Assembly (NCBI RefSeq): GCF_000285575.1
Contig: NZ_HE611050.1
Span: forward strand, 679,471-743,470
Length of the DNA: 64,000 bases
From: Clostridium senegalense JC122
GTDB taxonomy: Bacteria > Bacillota > Clostridia > Clostridiales > Clostridiaceae
Direction: 5' to 3'
In this document: positions 45,829 through 55,268 of the stretch, one piece after another
How positions within the stretch are numbered: position 1 is the stretch's first letter
How the letters are laid out: the number at the start of each line of letters is the position of its first letter
Program-made: the position numbers and the translations under genes
Notes under the pieces: generated by a model
The model's input: only the letters and a program-made list of their open reading frames with translations
Databases searched by the model: none
What the model was told of the DNA's origin: nothing

Positions 45829-47172
45829 TTAAATCAATCCAGTTATCATTATAATAATTACTGTTATAGGAATTAAAACTACAACTATAGGTTTCCACCA
45901 ACTTTGTACCCTAAACTTTCCTGCACCTGTATTGCAATCATCCATATATCCTTTAAATGTCCACTTTAACGCAATATATAATGACATTAATAATGCACCT
46001 AATGGCATTAATATACTGCCTGAAACATAATCTGCTAAGTCAAAGAAATTTTTGCCTAATATTTTAATTCCTGACCATGGACCTTGTGATAATATACATG
46101 GTATAGAGAGAATAAATATGATTCCTAAGATAACCCAAACCGCTTTTTTTCTATCTACTTTAAAAACCTCTGAAGCTGTACAAGTTATAGCTTCTAAAAA
46201 ACCTATCCCTGATGTTATTCCCGCAATTATAACCAAGAAGAAAAACGCTGCTCCAAAAAATCTTCCTCCTGCCATTTTTGAAAATAAATTTGGCATAGTT
46301 ATAAATGTCAAACCTGGCCCTTCTGTTGGAGATAATCCAAATGAAAATATAGCTGGAAATATTACAAGTCCTGCAACTATTGCTATTAATGTATTTACAA
46401 TTATTATTATAGTTGCATCACTTGGCAAGTTACTATTATTTTTATCTAAATAGCTTCCATATACAAAGGAACCTGCAAAACCTATTCCTATAGCGAAAAA
46501 TGCCTGACTTAGTGCTGCAAGTATTACTCCACCATCAATTTTAGAAAAGTCTGGTGTAAGATACCATTTAACACCTTCTATAGCACCTGGTAATGTTAAA
46601 GACTTTATTGCAAGTCCAATTAAAAGAACAAATAGTGCTGGCATTAAATACTTACAACAACTTTCAATACCATTTTTTAATCCTTTATTAACTATAATTC
46701 CAAGTATTATAATCATAATCACTGTATATATCATAACTTCTACAGGATTTGATGTAAAAGACGTATATATTGTCATTATTTCTTCAGCTGTAGTTCCTGA
46801 AAATTGCCCTGTTAACATTTTTATAAAATAAGCAAGCATCCACCCTATAAGCATTGTATAATATGACATTATTATTGTTGCTGCTGCTACACCAAGCCAT
46901 CCTATAGCTACCCATATGCTTCCTTTTTTTTCTAATTTTCTCATACCACTTATTGGATTAAGTTGTGTTCTTCTACCAAGCCCCATCTCTGCTATAAATA
47001 ATGGAATACCTATTATTGCTGATATTAAAATATAAACTAATAAAAACGCTCCCCCTCCGTTGACTCCAACCATATATGGGAACCTCCATACGGCTCCTAA
47101 ACCTATGGCAAAACCTGCCGTGGCCATTATAAATCCAAACCTACTTCCCCAATTTTCTCTCTTCTTATCCAT
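45829..47172 (-). CDS. Na+-dependent symporter of the neurotransmitter/amino acid family (NSS)
   Basis: Role: sodium-coupled uptake of an amino acid or amine. Seen: 447 aa, about eleven membrane segments, with the family N-terminus WGSRFGFIMATAGFAIGLGAVWRFPYM (partial) containing the sodium/substrate site, and GGAFLLVY. I chose the ATG at 47172 with GAGGTGGGG upstream; a GTG at 47184 falls inside that SD. A sigma-54 promoter lies about 100 bases upstream, and the activator and kinase genes adjoin, so expression is probably signal-controlled. The substrate is not readable. Confidence 0.93.
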   Translation of the reverse strand: MDKKRENWGSRFGFIMATAGFAIGLGAVWRFPYMVGVNGGGAFLLVYILISAIIGIPLFIAEMGLGRRTQLNPISGMRKLEKKGSIWVAIGWLGVAAATIIMSYYTMLIGWMLAYFIKMLTGQFSGTTAEEIMTIYTSFTSNPVEVMIYTVIMIIILGIIVNKGLKNGIESCCKYLMPALFVLLIGLAIKSLTLPGAIEGVKWYLTPDFSKIDGGVILAALSQAFFAIGIGFAGSFVYGSYLDKNNSNLPSDATIIIIVNTLIAIVAGLVIFPAIFSFGLSPTEGPGLTFITMPNLFSKMAGGRFFGAAFFFLVIIAGITSGIGFLEAITCTASEVFKVDRKKAVWVILGIIFILSIPCILSQGPWSGIKILGKNFFDLADYVSGSILMPLGALLMSLYIALKWTFKGYMDDCNTGAGKFRVQSWWKPIVVVLIPITVIIIMITGLI

Positions 47173-47275
47173 AAATAACCCCACCTCTTTACTAAAATAA
47201 TATGACTATAAAGATTTAAGATGTATATAATAAAACATTTCTTATATTTTATATTTTTTATATACTATTTATTTA

Positions 47276-47293
47276 AGCAATTATCATGCCAAA
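47276..47293 (-). promoter_or_regulatory. sigma-54 promoter of the Na+ symporter gene
   Basis: Minus strand TTGGCATGATAATTGCTT matches the -24/-12 consensus (TGGCAYG, N4, TTGCW), with GG and GC exactly 12 bases apart. It lies about 100 bases before the symporter start and directly downstream of a sigma-54 activator gene. Confidence 0.85.
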
Positions 47294-47452
47294 TATATTG
47301 ATTTATATATATAAGATGATAATTTGCTTTAAATACCTATATGTCTTTAAAACTTTATAAAAAATAATGTTTATTCTCTTTACGCTCTTTTTTTTGCCTG
47401 TTTACTAAATCTATCATCAATTAATGCTACATATAATAAAAACATAAAAAAA

Positions 47453-47478
47453 TAGAGCATTTATAAAACAATGCTCTA
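47453..47478 (-). terminator. terminator after the sigma-54 activator gene
   Basis: TAGAGCAT pairs with ATGCTCTA, followed by seven T on the minus strand. It separates the activator gene from the symporter promoter. The rest of 47173-47540 holds the sigma-54 promoter and no gene. Confidence 0.85.
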
Positions 47479-47540
47479 CTTTATATTATGGAAAAAAATT
47501 TCCTAATCACTATGAAATTTTTTTCCCACTTGAAAATTTA

Positions 47541-48862
47541 TTACCTAATTTGAAAATCATTTATTTTATTACTTAATTGCCTTCTACTTATTTCTAGTCT
47601 TCGTGCCGCTTCTGAAATATTTTCATTGCATTGTACTAAAACCTTATCTATATATTCACTTTCGAATTCTCTTCGTATTTCTCTTAATGGTCTTATTTCA
47701 TCTACGTCATCCTCGTATATATTAGATATGTTTTGATTTGGTAAATACTTAGAAGTAATCATTCCATTTTCCGCCAAAACAACTAATCTTCTTATAATAT
47801 TTTTCATTTCTCTTAAATTTCCTGGATATTCATAAGTCATTAAAAACTTTTTAGCGTCATCATCTATATATTCTATTTTTTTGTTAAATTCCATTTCACA
47901 TTGATTTAAGAAAAAATTTATTAACATCTCTTTATCTTCAACTCTATTTCTTAAAGGTGGTATTTCTATCACTATACTACTTATTCTATAAAAAAAGTCT
48001 TCTCTAAATGTTCCTTTTTTTATTTCATCATATAAATTCTTATTCGTTGCACAAATTAATCTAAAATCAACTTCTATTTCTTTATTACTGCCAATTCTTT
48101 GTATAGTCTTATTTTCTAAAACCCTTAAAAGTTTTACCTGAACATCTAAGGATGTATCTCCTATTTCATCTAAAAACAAAGTTCCATTATTAGCAAGTTC
48201 AAATCTTCCTACTCTTTTTTCTATAGCTCCTGTAAAAGCTCCTTTTTCATGTCCAAATAATTCTGATTCTAAAAGCGTATCAGAAAATGCACAGCAATTT
48301 ACTGCTACAAAATTTTCTTCTTTTCTATCACTATATTGATGTATATAATTCGCAAAAACGTCTTTTCCTACTCCTGACTCTCCTAAAATCAATATATTTA
48401 TATTACTTTCTGCTGCTTTCTTAGCTATATCTATCGCTTGACTAAATTCTTTATTATTAGTCTTTAAGACAAATTCACTACTTTTATCAAAAGCACACCT
48501 TAACTCCACCATTTCTTCTACCTTTTTTATTTCATCTATAAGAACTTCTGGTGAATCTCCTTTAATAAAATATGAAAATGCTCCCTTTTTCATAGCTTCT
48601 ACTGCATTTTGTATGCTGCCATATCCTGTAACTAATATAACTTCTATATTACTACTTATTTCTTTTATTCTAGTTAATAATTCTATGCCATCCATTCCAT
48701 CCATTATTAAATCTGATAGTACTAAGTTAAATCTAAACTTTTTTATTTTTTCAATAGCTTCTTTTCCACTAGAAGCAGTTTCTACATTATAACCTTTCTT
48801 TTCTATTATTTTTTTAATATAGTCGTATATTCCTTTTCATCATCAACCAATAAAATATCCAT
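47541..48862 (-). pseudogene. NtrC-family sigma-54 response regulator, one frameshift in the receiver domain
   Basis: Seen: an ATG at 48862 begins MDILLVDDEKEYTTILKK and stops. One extra A in the A7 run (forward 48809-48815) continues into IIEKKGYNVETASSGKEAI and LVLSDLIMDGMDG (phospho-Asp). The AAA+ domain is intact: ILGESGVGKD (Walker A), GHEKGAFTGA (sigma-54 contact loop), GTLFLDEIGD (Walker B), and a Fis-type helix (ISEAARRLEISRRQLSNKI). Repaired length about 440 aa. It would activate the sigma-54 promoter downstream; without repair, an output-only protein of 387 aa could start at 48704. Confidence 0.9.
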
Positions 48863-48863
48863 C

Positions 48864-50873
48864 TTATAACTCATTTTCCCATTCCTCCAATAAAGAAAAA
48901 TTTAAGTAAAAAGAAGTTTCTTTCCCAAATATACTCTCTACTCTTATATTCCCTCCACATTTTTCAACTTCATTGTAAGTTATATATAATCCCAAGCCTG
49001 TACCTTTACCTATTGGCTTACTTGTATAAAAAGGGTTAAATATTTTAGTCAGTTTGTCCTCTTTAATACCACAACCATTATCATAAATTTTAAAATATAA
49101 TATATTATTTTTTACCATAGCCGTTATAATGATTTTACCCTTTCGCTCTACACTTCTTATAGCATCTATACTATTTGAAATTAAATTTAAAAATATATGA
49201 TTTAATGATTCTTTGTATAACTTGAAACTTAAATTTTCATCACATTCTACTATAACCTCTATTTCTTCCTTTTCTAAAGATTTATTTTCTAATAATAAAA
49301 TATTATCAATAAATTCTTTTACATTAGTCATTTTTAGTTCTTCATTAGATATTCGTGCAAAATTCAATAGATTTCCAATAATTTTTGTTGCTCTACCTAT
49401 ATTATTTTCAATTGATAAAACATACTCTTTATTCTCATTATAAGTATTAGTTCTATCTTTTAATAAATAGCAATAATTTCTTATTATGCCCAATGGATTT
49501 CTTATTTCATGGGCAATTCCTGCTGCTAACTCTCCTATTGCTGCCATTTTATTAGTTTGAATCATATCTTTTTCTATAATTTTTTCTTTTGTTATATCTT
49601 TTATAACAATAACAATTTTCTGTAAAATTTCGCTATTATCTTTAAATGGAAATGTATTTACTCTTAAAGTTCTTTCATTTATTATATATTCCTTTCTGAG
49701 TTCAAAATTTTCACTAAAAGTCTCTTCTATAATCTCACTAAATATGCTTACTTTAAACCTTCTAAAATACCCATCCTTTTTTAAAAATTCATAAAATGCA
49801 TTATTAGCATGAGTTATTGAATAATCTTTTGTTACCACAATTACCATATCAGTTATACTATCTAGAGTATTGTTTAAAGTATTCTTGCTTTCCATTAATT
49901 CTTTAGTGCTTGATTTCACCTTTTCTTTTAATAGATTTGTCCATATATATATAATGTAAGTTAATATTAATAAAATAAAAATAGCTACTAAGATTATGCC
50001 AGTTAATCTACTATTTTTACTTTCTCCAATAAGTCTTAAATCATCTTTATACCATTTCTCTTTTATGCTACTAAAAGTTTCTTTTTTTCTTAATGAAAAT
50101 ATGCCCTTATTTAGTATATTAATTAATTTTTTTTCCCCTCTTGGTACTGCTATAACAATAGGCTTTTCATATACACTTTCTTCTAAAGTTTCATAATTCC
50201 TATTTAAACCTTTACTTTCCATGTAATACTTTATAACGGGCTCATCACCTATAGCCACATCAGCTTTCCCTTCCTGTACTAAGTCTAAAGCTTCACTAAC
50301 ATCTTCTGTTAAAATAAATTTCCCATCTTGCAAATTTTCTTTTAAAAATTCTAATGAATAATCTCCTTTTGGAACTGCTATTTTATATGGTTTTAAATTT
50401 TTATAATTTTTTATATTTGTGTATTTTTTAGGTTTTACTATATTTCCTTTTATAATATATATGGGATCTGAAAAGAGAAAGTAATCACTTCTATCATCAG
50501 ATGGTATAATTCCATAACAATCTATTTGTTTAGTCAATATGTTATCTAAAGATTTTTTCCATCTATCATCAATTCTAAAATCAACTTCTTGACCTATTTC
50601 TATGGATAATGCATTCATAAAATCAACTAATATTCCTTTGTATTGGCCATTATAACTTTTAAATGCAAGCGGCGGAGCATTTTGATCTGATGCATAAATT
50701 ATTTTTCCATGATTATTTAACCACCTATGCTCTTCTGCTGATATATCTTGGGATTTTTTAATATAAGTAATTAAATCAACATTATAAATATAAAATATAT
50801 ATACATTAAAAAGTAACATGGCGATAATTATTGAAAATATGCCTCCTCTTATTAACATTATTCTTTTTTTCAT
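48864..50873 (-). CDS. sensor histidine kinase with periplasmic-binding-protein sensor domain, 669 aa
   Basis: Seen in order: N-terminal membrane segment, an extracytoplasmic SBP_bac_3-like domain (residues about 55-275, e.g. IIYASDQNAPPLAFKS), a second membrane segment near 290-310, PAS, then HisKA with GIAHEIRNPLGIIRNY (phospho-His). The HATPase domain follows, with NLISNSIDAI, DNGCGI and GKGTGLGLYI. The sensor fold suggests an amino acid or similar ligand, fitting the nearby Na+ symporter. Its stop is one base before the regulator ATG, so the two are coupled. Ligand identity is inference. Confidence 0.92.
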   Translation of the reverse strand: MKKRIMLIRGGIFSIIIAMLLFNVYIFYIYNVDLITYIKKSQDISAEEHRWLNNHGKIIYASDQNAPPLAFKSYNGQYKGILVDFMNALSIEIGQEVDFRIDDRWKKSLDNILTKQIDCYGIIPSDDRSDYFLFSDPIYIIKGNIVKPKKYTNIKNYKNLKPYKIAVPKGDYSLEFLKENLQDGKFILTEDVSEALDLVQEGKADVAIGDEPVIKYYMESKGLNRNYETLEESVYEKPIVIAVPRGEKKLINILNKGIFSLRKKETFSSIKEKWYKDDLRLIGESKNSRLTGIILVAIFILLILTYIIYIWTNLLKEKVKSSTKELMESKNTLNNTLDSITDMVIVVTKDYSITHANNAFYEFLKKDGYFRRFKVSIFSEIIEETFSENFELRKEYIINERTLRVNTFPFKDNSEILQKIVIVIKDITKEKIIEKDMIQTNKMAAIGELAAGIAHEIRNPLGIIRNYCYLLKDRTNTYNENKEYVLSIENNIGRATKIIGNLLNFARISNEELKMTNVKEFIDNILLLENKSLEKEEIEVIVECDENLSFKLYKESLNHIFLNLISNSIDAIRSVERKGKIIITAMVKNNILYFKIYDNGCGIKEDKLTKIFNPFYTSKPIGKGTGLGLYITYNEVEKCGGNIRVESIFGKETSFYLNFSLLEEWENEL

Positions 50874-50966
50874 TCAATCCCCAACCTTATATAAATTTAA
50901 TTTTTTATTAACAAACTGAATATTCTAACTTTTTTAAATAAATCCTCATCCCTTATCTATATAAAA

Positions 50967-50997
50967 ATAAAATCCATGGATATCCCATGAATTTTAT
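50967..50997 (-). terminator. terminator overlapping the second iscU stop
   Basis: ATAAAATTCATGG pairs with CCATGGATTTTAT (13 bp with one G-U pair), with the iscU stop at 50994-50996 inside an arm and TTTATATAG following. Confidence 0.75.
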
Positions 50998-51404
50998 CTT
51001 TTATCTTCTTCCCATCTATCTGCCCATTTAGGTAGATTATTGCGTTCTCTATAATCATTAATAGCCTTGTGTATAGTTTGTTCTGCAAGCACAGAGCAAT
51101 GAATTTTTTCTGATGGCAAACCATCTAATGCTTCTATAACTGATCTATTTGTAAGACTCCAAGCATCTTCTAAAGTTTTGCCTTTTATTAGTTCTGTTGC
51201 TATGCTAGATGATGCAATAGCTGAACCGCATCCAAAAGTCATAAATTTAACTTTTTTTATTATATTATTTTCTACCTTTATATAAATCTTCATTATATCT
51301 CCACAATTAGCATCGCCAGCCTCACCAATTCCATCAGCATCTGGCATTGTTCCTACATTTCTTGGAGAATAAAAATGTTCTAAAACTTTATCACTATAAT
51401 CCAT
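50994..51404 (-). CDS. second Fe-S scaffold protein, IscU/NifU-like, 136 aa
   Basis: Seen: a full NifU-N/IscU fold with the three Cys of the family: [23 protein letters not shown] and IHCSVLAEQTIHKAI. It is roughly 60 percent similar by eye to the first iscU in the same cluster (52893-53327), with a Lys/Arg-rich C-terminus (WADRWEEDKR). It lies 400 bases beyond mnmA, with its own SD. Whether it is a second scaffold, a carrier, or serves a special target is open. Confidence 0.92.
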   Translation of the reverse strand: MDYSDKVLEHFYSPRNVGTMPDADGIGEAGDANCGDIMKIYIKVENNIIKKVKFMTFGCGSAIASSSIATELIKGKTLEDAWSLTNRSVIEALDGLPSEKIHCSVLAEQTIHKAINDYRERNNLPKWADRWEEDKR

Positions 51405-51804
51405 AAAATCATCTCCTGTAAATACCCTGTATGTTTATAAAATGGCATTTAAACTACTACCATCTTCAAGTGAAAATCGTTCATGATAAGAAAAAAATAT
51501 ATATGTTTACATAAATTAAATATTAATATTTAATTTATTATATTATTAATTATAACATTAAAAACAATCTAATTGGTAAAATTTTTAGAAAATATACTTT
51601 GCTTTATCTTTACATATTTTAATAGTATTGTGTTCTTTATTTATTAATTGCAACTATTTTACTATCAAGGATATGTACATTATCTTTTATAACCCTATAT
51701 ATTTTTCCCTAATTTAATATTTCATTCATTTTTTGCTCCTTTAGATTTTACTTATAATTATGATATAATAAAAAACCTCCATTTTCATGAAGGCTTTTAT
51801 ATGC
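51405..51804. other. 400-bp gap between mnmA and the second iscU
   Basis: No convincing gene. A six-codon frame at AAAGGAGCAAAAAATG (MNEILN, then TAG) can be read through to a further 24 residues ending KIVAINK; this may be a decayed small gene. The mnmA terminator lies at the right end. The second iscU probably has its own promoter here. Confidence 0.45.
51776..51793 (-). terminator. terminator after mnmA
   Basis: CCTTCAT pairs with ATGGAGG (one G-U pair) around a GAAA loop, followed by TTTTTTA on the minus strand. Confidence 0.8.
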
Positions 51805-52881
51805 TTATAGTACTGTTTCTATTACACCGCCACCAACAACATAATTTCCATCATAAAATACTACTGATTGACCTTTTGTTATTGCTCTTTGGTTTTCTTC
51901 AAATACTAATTTTACTTTATTAACTCCAACTTGACTTAATTTTGCTTTAGCCGGTTTTGCTGAATATCTAACCTTAGCTGTAACTTCAATTTCCCCATCA
52001 ACTTCATCAAACGGTATTAAATTAACATCTTTAGCTATCAACGTATTTCTAAATATATCCTGTTCATCGCCTAATACTACTTGATTTTTTTCTGGAATAA
52101 TATCAATTACAAAAACTGGTTTTCCAAGTGCTATACCTAGTCCTTTTCTTTGACCTATAGTATAGTAAACTATTCCTTTGTGGTCACCTAAAACTTTACC
52201 ACTTTTATCCACAAATTTTCCTGGTTTTACTTTTCTACCACTTTTCTTTTCTATATAATTTCCATGGTTATTGTCTGGTATAAAACATATTTCTTGAGAA
52301 TCTTTTTTTCTAAACACTTCAAGTCCAATTTTCTCTGCAATTTCTCTTATCTCAGTCTTAGCATATTGTCCACAAGGCATTAAAGTATGCTTTAATTGTT
52401 CTTGTGTTAGATTATATAATGCATAAGTTTGATCTTTCCTATCATCTTCAGATTTTCTTAAAAGATATCTTCCATCCTTTTTCTCTATAGATGCATAATG
52501 ACCCGTAGCAACATAATCTGCCCCTATAGATATAGCTTTTCTTAAAAGCTCCTCAAATTTTATATGTTTATTACACATTATACATGGATTAGGAGTTCTC
52601 CCATTAAAATACTCATCTACGAAATTGTCTATTACATAGTTCTTAAATGGTTGCTTAAAGTTCATAACATAAAAAGGAATATCTAATTTATCTGCAACCC
52701 TTCTAGCATCCAACACTGCTGAAAGCGAACAGCATCCACCTTCATTTTCTGCATAATCTGGATCATCTGGTGATAATTTCATCATTATTCCTATAACGTC
52801 GTACCCCTGCTCTTTTAATAAATATGCTGCAACTGAGCTATCTACGCCTCCACTCATTCCTATGACAACTTTTTTTTTCAT
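51805..52881 (-). CDS. mnmA: tRNA-specific 2-thiouridylase
   Basis: Role: 2-thiolation of U34 in tRNA using persulfide sulfur from IscS. Seen: 358 aa. PP-loop [15 protein letters not shown], catalytic Cys in [12 protein letters not shown] and the second in QEICFIPD. It starts 11 bases after the iscU stop, and pairing with iscS in one operon supports the sulfur-relay role. Confidence 0.97.
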   Translation of the reverse strand: MKKKVVIGMSGGVDSSVAAYLLKEQGYDVIGIMMKLSPDDPDYAENEGGCCSLSAVLDARRVADKLDIPFYVMNFKQPFKNYVIDNFVDEYFNGRTPNPCIMCNKHIKFEELLRKAISIGADYVATGHYASIEKKDGRYLLRKSEDDRKDQTYALYNLTQEQLKHTLMPCGQYAKTEIREIAEKIGLEVFRKKDSQEICFIPDNNHGNYIEKKSGRKVKPGKFVDKSGKVLGDHKGIVYYTIGQRKGLGIALGKPVFVIDIIPEKNQVVLGDEQDIFRNTLIAKDVNLIPFDEVDGEIEVTAKVRYSAKPAKAKLSQVGVNKVKLVFEENQRAITKGQSVVFYDGNYVVGGGVIETVL

Positions 52882-52892
52882 TATATATTCAC

Positions 52893-53327
52893 CTATTCTC
52901 CATGAACCACATCATGTAATGCGTCATGATCTGTCTCTTTAAAATCCCATGGCTGTAAACCTTGTTTAACTCTATAATCATTTATTGCTTTGTGAATTGC
53001 TTCTTCTGCAAGTACTGAACAGTGCATTTTTATAGGTGGAAGTCCATCTAATGCTTCCGCTACAGCTTTATTAGAAAGCTCCCATGCTTCGTCTACTGAT
53101 TTTCCTTTTATAAGTTCCGTAGCCATACTTGATGAAGCTATTGCAGATCCACAACCAAAAGTTTTGAATTTTGCATCAACAACTATATTATCTTCTATTT
53201 TAAGATAAACTCTCATTATATCTCCACATTTAGCGTTTCCAACTTCTCCTACGCCACTAGCATTTTCTATTTCTCCTACATTTCTTGGATTAGTAAAATG
53301 ATCCATTACTTTTTCGCTGTATATCAT
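52893..53327 (-). CDS. iscU: Fe-S cluster assembly scaffold IscU
   Basis: Role: scaffold on which IscS-derived sulfur and iron form [2Fe-2S]/[4Fe-4S] clusters. Seen: 144 aa. Cys ligands in [23 protein letters not shown] and [15 protein letters not shown]. Its ATG shares a base with the iscS stop (TAATG), indicating coupling. The C-terminal tail ([12 protein letters not shown]) is His-rich and specific to this copy. Confidence 0.95.
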   Translation of the reverse strand: MIYSEKVMDHFTNPRNVGEIENASGVGEVGNAKCGDIMRVYLKIEDNIVVDAKFKTFGCGSAIASSSMATELIKGKSVDEAWELSNKAVAEALDGLPPIKMHCSVLAEEAIHKAINDYRVKQGLQPWDFKETDHDALHDVVHGE

Positions 53328-54517
53328 TATTTTTCATCTCCTTTTACAAACTCATCGTATAATGGTGACATATCTCTTAATCTTTGTACTATTGCTGGAA
53401 CTTTTTCTAAAACGTAATCTACATCTTCTTCTGTTGTTCCATCACCTATGCTTAATCTTAATGAACCATGTGCTATTTCATGTGGAAGTCCTATAGCTAA
53501 TAATACATGAGATGGATCTAATGATCCTGATGTACAAGCACTACCACTTGATGCACATATTCCCATAGCGTCAAGCATTAAAAGTATAGATTCTCCTTCT
53601 ATAAATTTAAAGCAAACATTCACATTTCCTGGCAATCTTTTTTCTCCAGTTGGTCCATTTAATTTTGTATAAGGTATTTTAAGCAAACCATTTATTAATT
53701 TATCTCTTAATTCAACTAATCTTTTATTATGTGCATCTAGATTATCACTAGCAAGTTCTATTGCTTTTCCAAGTCCTACTATTCCTGCTACATTTTCTGT
53801 TCCTGCACGTCTTGCTTTTTCTTGTCCACCGCCATGTACTAGATTGTGAATTTTTATTCCTTTTCTTATATATAGTGCACCTACACCTTTAGGTCCATAT
53901 ATTTTATGTCCTGCTAATGATAGCATATCTATATTCATATCTTTAACATCAATAGCTACATTTCCTACAGCTTGCACCGCATCTGTATGGAAAAATACTT
54001 TCTTCGCCTTACATATAGAACCTATTTCTTTTATTGGTTGAATAGCTCCTATCTCATTGTTTCCAAACATAATACTTACTAATATAGTTTTATCAGTTAT
54101 TGCATTTTCTAAATCTTCAAGGCTTATTATACCTTCTTCATTTACATCTAAATATGTAATTTCAAATCCATGATATTTTTCTAAATACTCACAAGTGTGT
54201 AGTATTGCATGATGTTCTATTTTAGTAGTTATTATGTGGTTTCCTTTTTCTTTATGCGCAAAAGCTATTCCTTTTAAAGCCCAGTTATCCGCTTCTGATC
54301 CGCCACCTGTAAAGTATATTTCACTTCTATCTGCATTAAGTGCTTTAGCAACTCTATCTCTTGCTATATCTATTGCTTTTTTTGTTTCTCTTGATATAGA
54401 GTATATTGAAGATGGATTTCCAAAATATTGATTAAAATAAGGAATCATTTCTTCTAAAACTTCTGGTTTAGTGTAAGTAGTAGCTGCATAATCCATATAA
54501 ACAACTTTTTTATTCAT
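53327..54517 (-). CDS. iscS: cysteine desulfurase IscS/NifS
   Basis: Role: PLP enzyme releasing sulfur from cysteine as persulfide for Fe-S clusters and tRNA thiolation. Seen: 396 aa. [15 protein letters not shown], the PLP-His in [10 protein letters not shown], the PLP-Lys in [14 protein letters not shown], and the catalytic Cys loop [17 protein letters not shown]. It overlaps the iscR end by eight bases. Its substrates include IscU and MnmA next door. Confidence 0.97.
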   Translation of the reverse strand: MNKKVVYMDYAATTYTKPEVLEEMIPYFNQYFGNPSSIYSISRETKKAIDIARDRVAKALNADRSEIYFTGGGSEADNWALKGIAFAHKEKGNHIITTKIEHHAILHTCEYLEKYHGFEITYLDVNEEGIISLEDLENAITDKTILVSIMFGNNEIGAIQPIKEIGSICKAKKVFFHTDAVQAVGNVAIDVKDMNIDMLSLAGHKIYGPKGVGALYIRKGIKIHNLVHGGGQEKARRAGTENVAGIVGLGKAIELASDNLDAHNKRLVELRDKLINGLLKIPYTKLNGPTGEKRLPGNVNVCFKFIEGESILLMLDAMGICASSGSACTSGSLDPSHVLLAIGLPHEIAHGSLRLSIGDGTTEEDVDYVLEKVPAIVQRLRDMSPLYDEFVKGDEK

Positions 54518-54953
54518 TTTGAACTGTCACTCCTTTAATAGTTAAAATATTTTTATAATCGTCTACTATATCCTGAAGAGTTATAGATGTTGTAACACTA
54601 TCTATACTTTCTTTTATTTTTTTCCACACTATTCTTGTTGCACAACAATCAATATTGTCACAACAATCACTATCTAAGCATGTTGATATCTCTATTGGAC
54701 CTTCTAAAACCTCTAATATATCATAGATTGTTATTTTTTCTGGAGATTTAGCTAAAACATATCCTCCAGCTGCACCCCTTATACTTTTTATAAGTCCTGA
54801 TTTTCTTAGTGTAGAAAAAAGCTGTTCTAAATAATATTCTGAAATATTTTGTCTTTGAGAAATAACTTTTATAGAAACAGGATTTTTTCCGTAATTAATA
54901 GCTAAGTCAACCATAGCCTTAACTCCGTAACGTCCTTTTGTTGATAATTTCAT
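54510..54953 (-). CDS. iscR: Rrf2-family Fe-S regulator IscR
   Basis: Role: senses Fe-S status and controls the isc operon. Seen: 147 aa. Winged helix ([18 protein letters not shown], then [19 protein letters not shown]), followed by a Cys cluster [13 protein letters not shown], the expected place of the Fe-S ligands. The many Cys distinguish it from the Cys-poor CymR seen at this place in B. subtilis. A good promoter lies upstream at 54993-55021. Confidence 0.9.
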   Translation of the reverse strand: MKLSTKGRYGVKAMVDLAINYGKNPVSIKVISQRQNISEYYLEQLFSTLRKSGLIKSIRGAAGGYVLAKSPEKITIYDILEVLEGPIEISTCLDSDCCDNIDCCATRIVWKKIKESIDSVTTSITLQDIVDDYKNILTIKGVTVQNE

Positions 54954-54992
54954 TTTATCACTCCTTAATGTTGAGTGTTTTACTACACTTTG

Positions 54993-55021
54993 ATAATACC
55001 AAATCAGAGTAATACTGTCAA
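54993..55021 (-). promoter_or_regulatory. sigma-A promoter of the iscR operon
   Basis: Minus strand TTGACA (55021-55016), a 17-base spacer, and TATTAT (54998-54993), about 40 bases before the iscR start. An IscR site is expected to overlap it; I cannot name one with confidence. Confidence 0.75.
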
Positions 55022-55227
55022 CAATAATTTTATCATATTTTCTATAAAAATTTTAAATATTTATAGTTAATTTGTTAGTATTTTTAATAATTAATTAGTC
55101 CATAGTTATATTTTACAAAATATAAACTTTAATTTTTTAAAAATAAATTAACTTTTTATTTATGTTCTACCAATATTCATATCATTTATATGTACCATTT
55201 ACAAAAAAGTTTAATATTATATCTATA

Positions 55228-55252
55228 TAGGTAGTACCTTTTAAACTACCTA
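55228..55252 (+). promoter_or_regulatory. hairpin just upstream of the plus-strand desulfurase-like gene
   Basis: TAGGTAG and CTACCTA form a 7-bp stem ending nine bases before the SD region (GGAGG) of the gene at 55269. It could be an operator or a 5'-UTR structure. The rest of 54954-55268 holds the divergent promoters. Confidence 0.4.
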
Positions 55253-55268
55253 ATTTTGGAGGTGTTTT

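Noticed and set aside
46052-46453. 133-aa plus-strand ORF
   Set aside because: Shadow of the Na+ symporter gene, with no SD.
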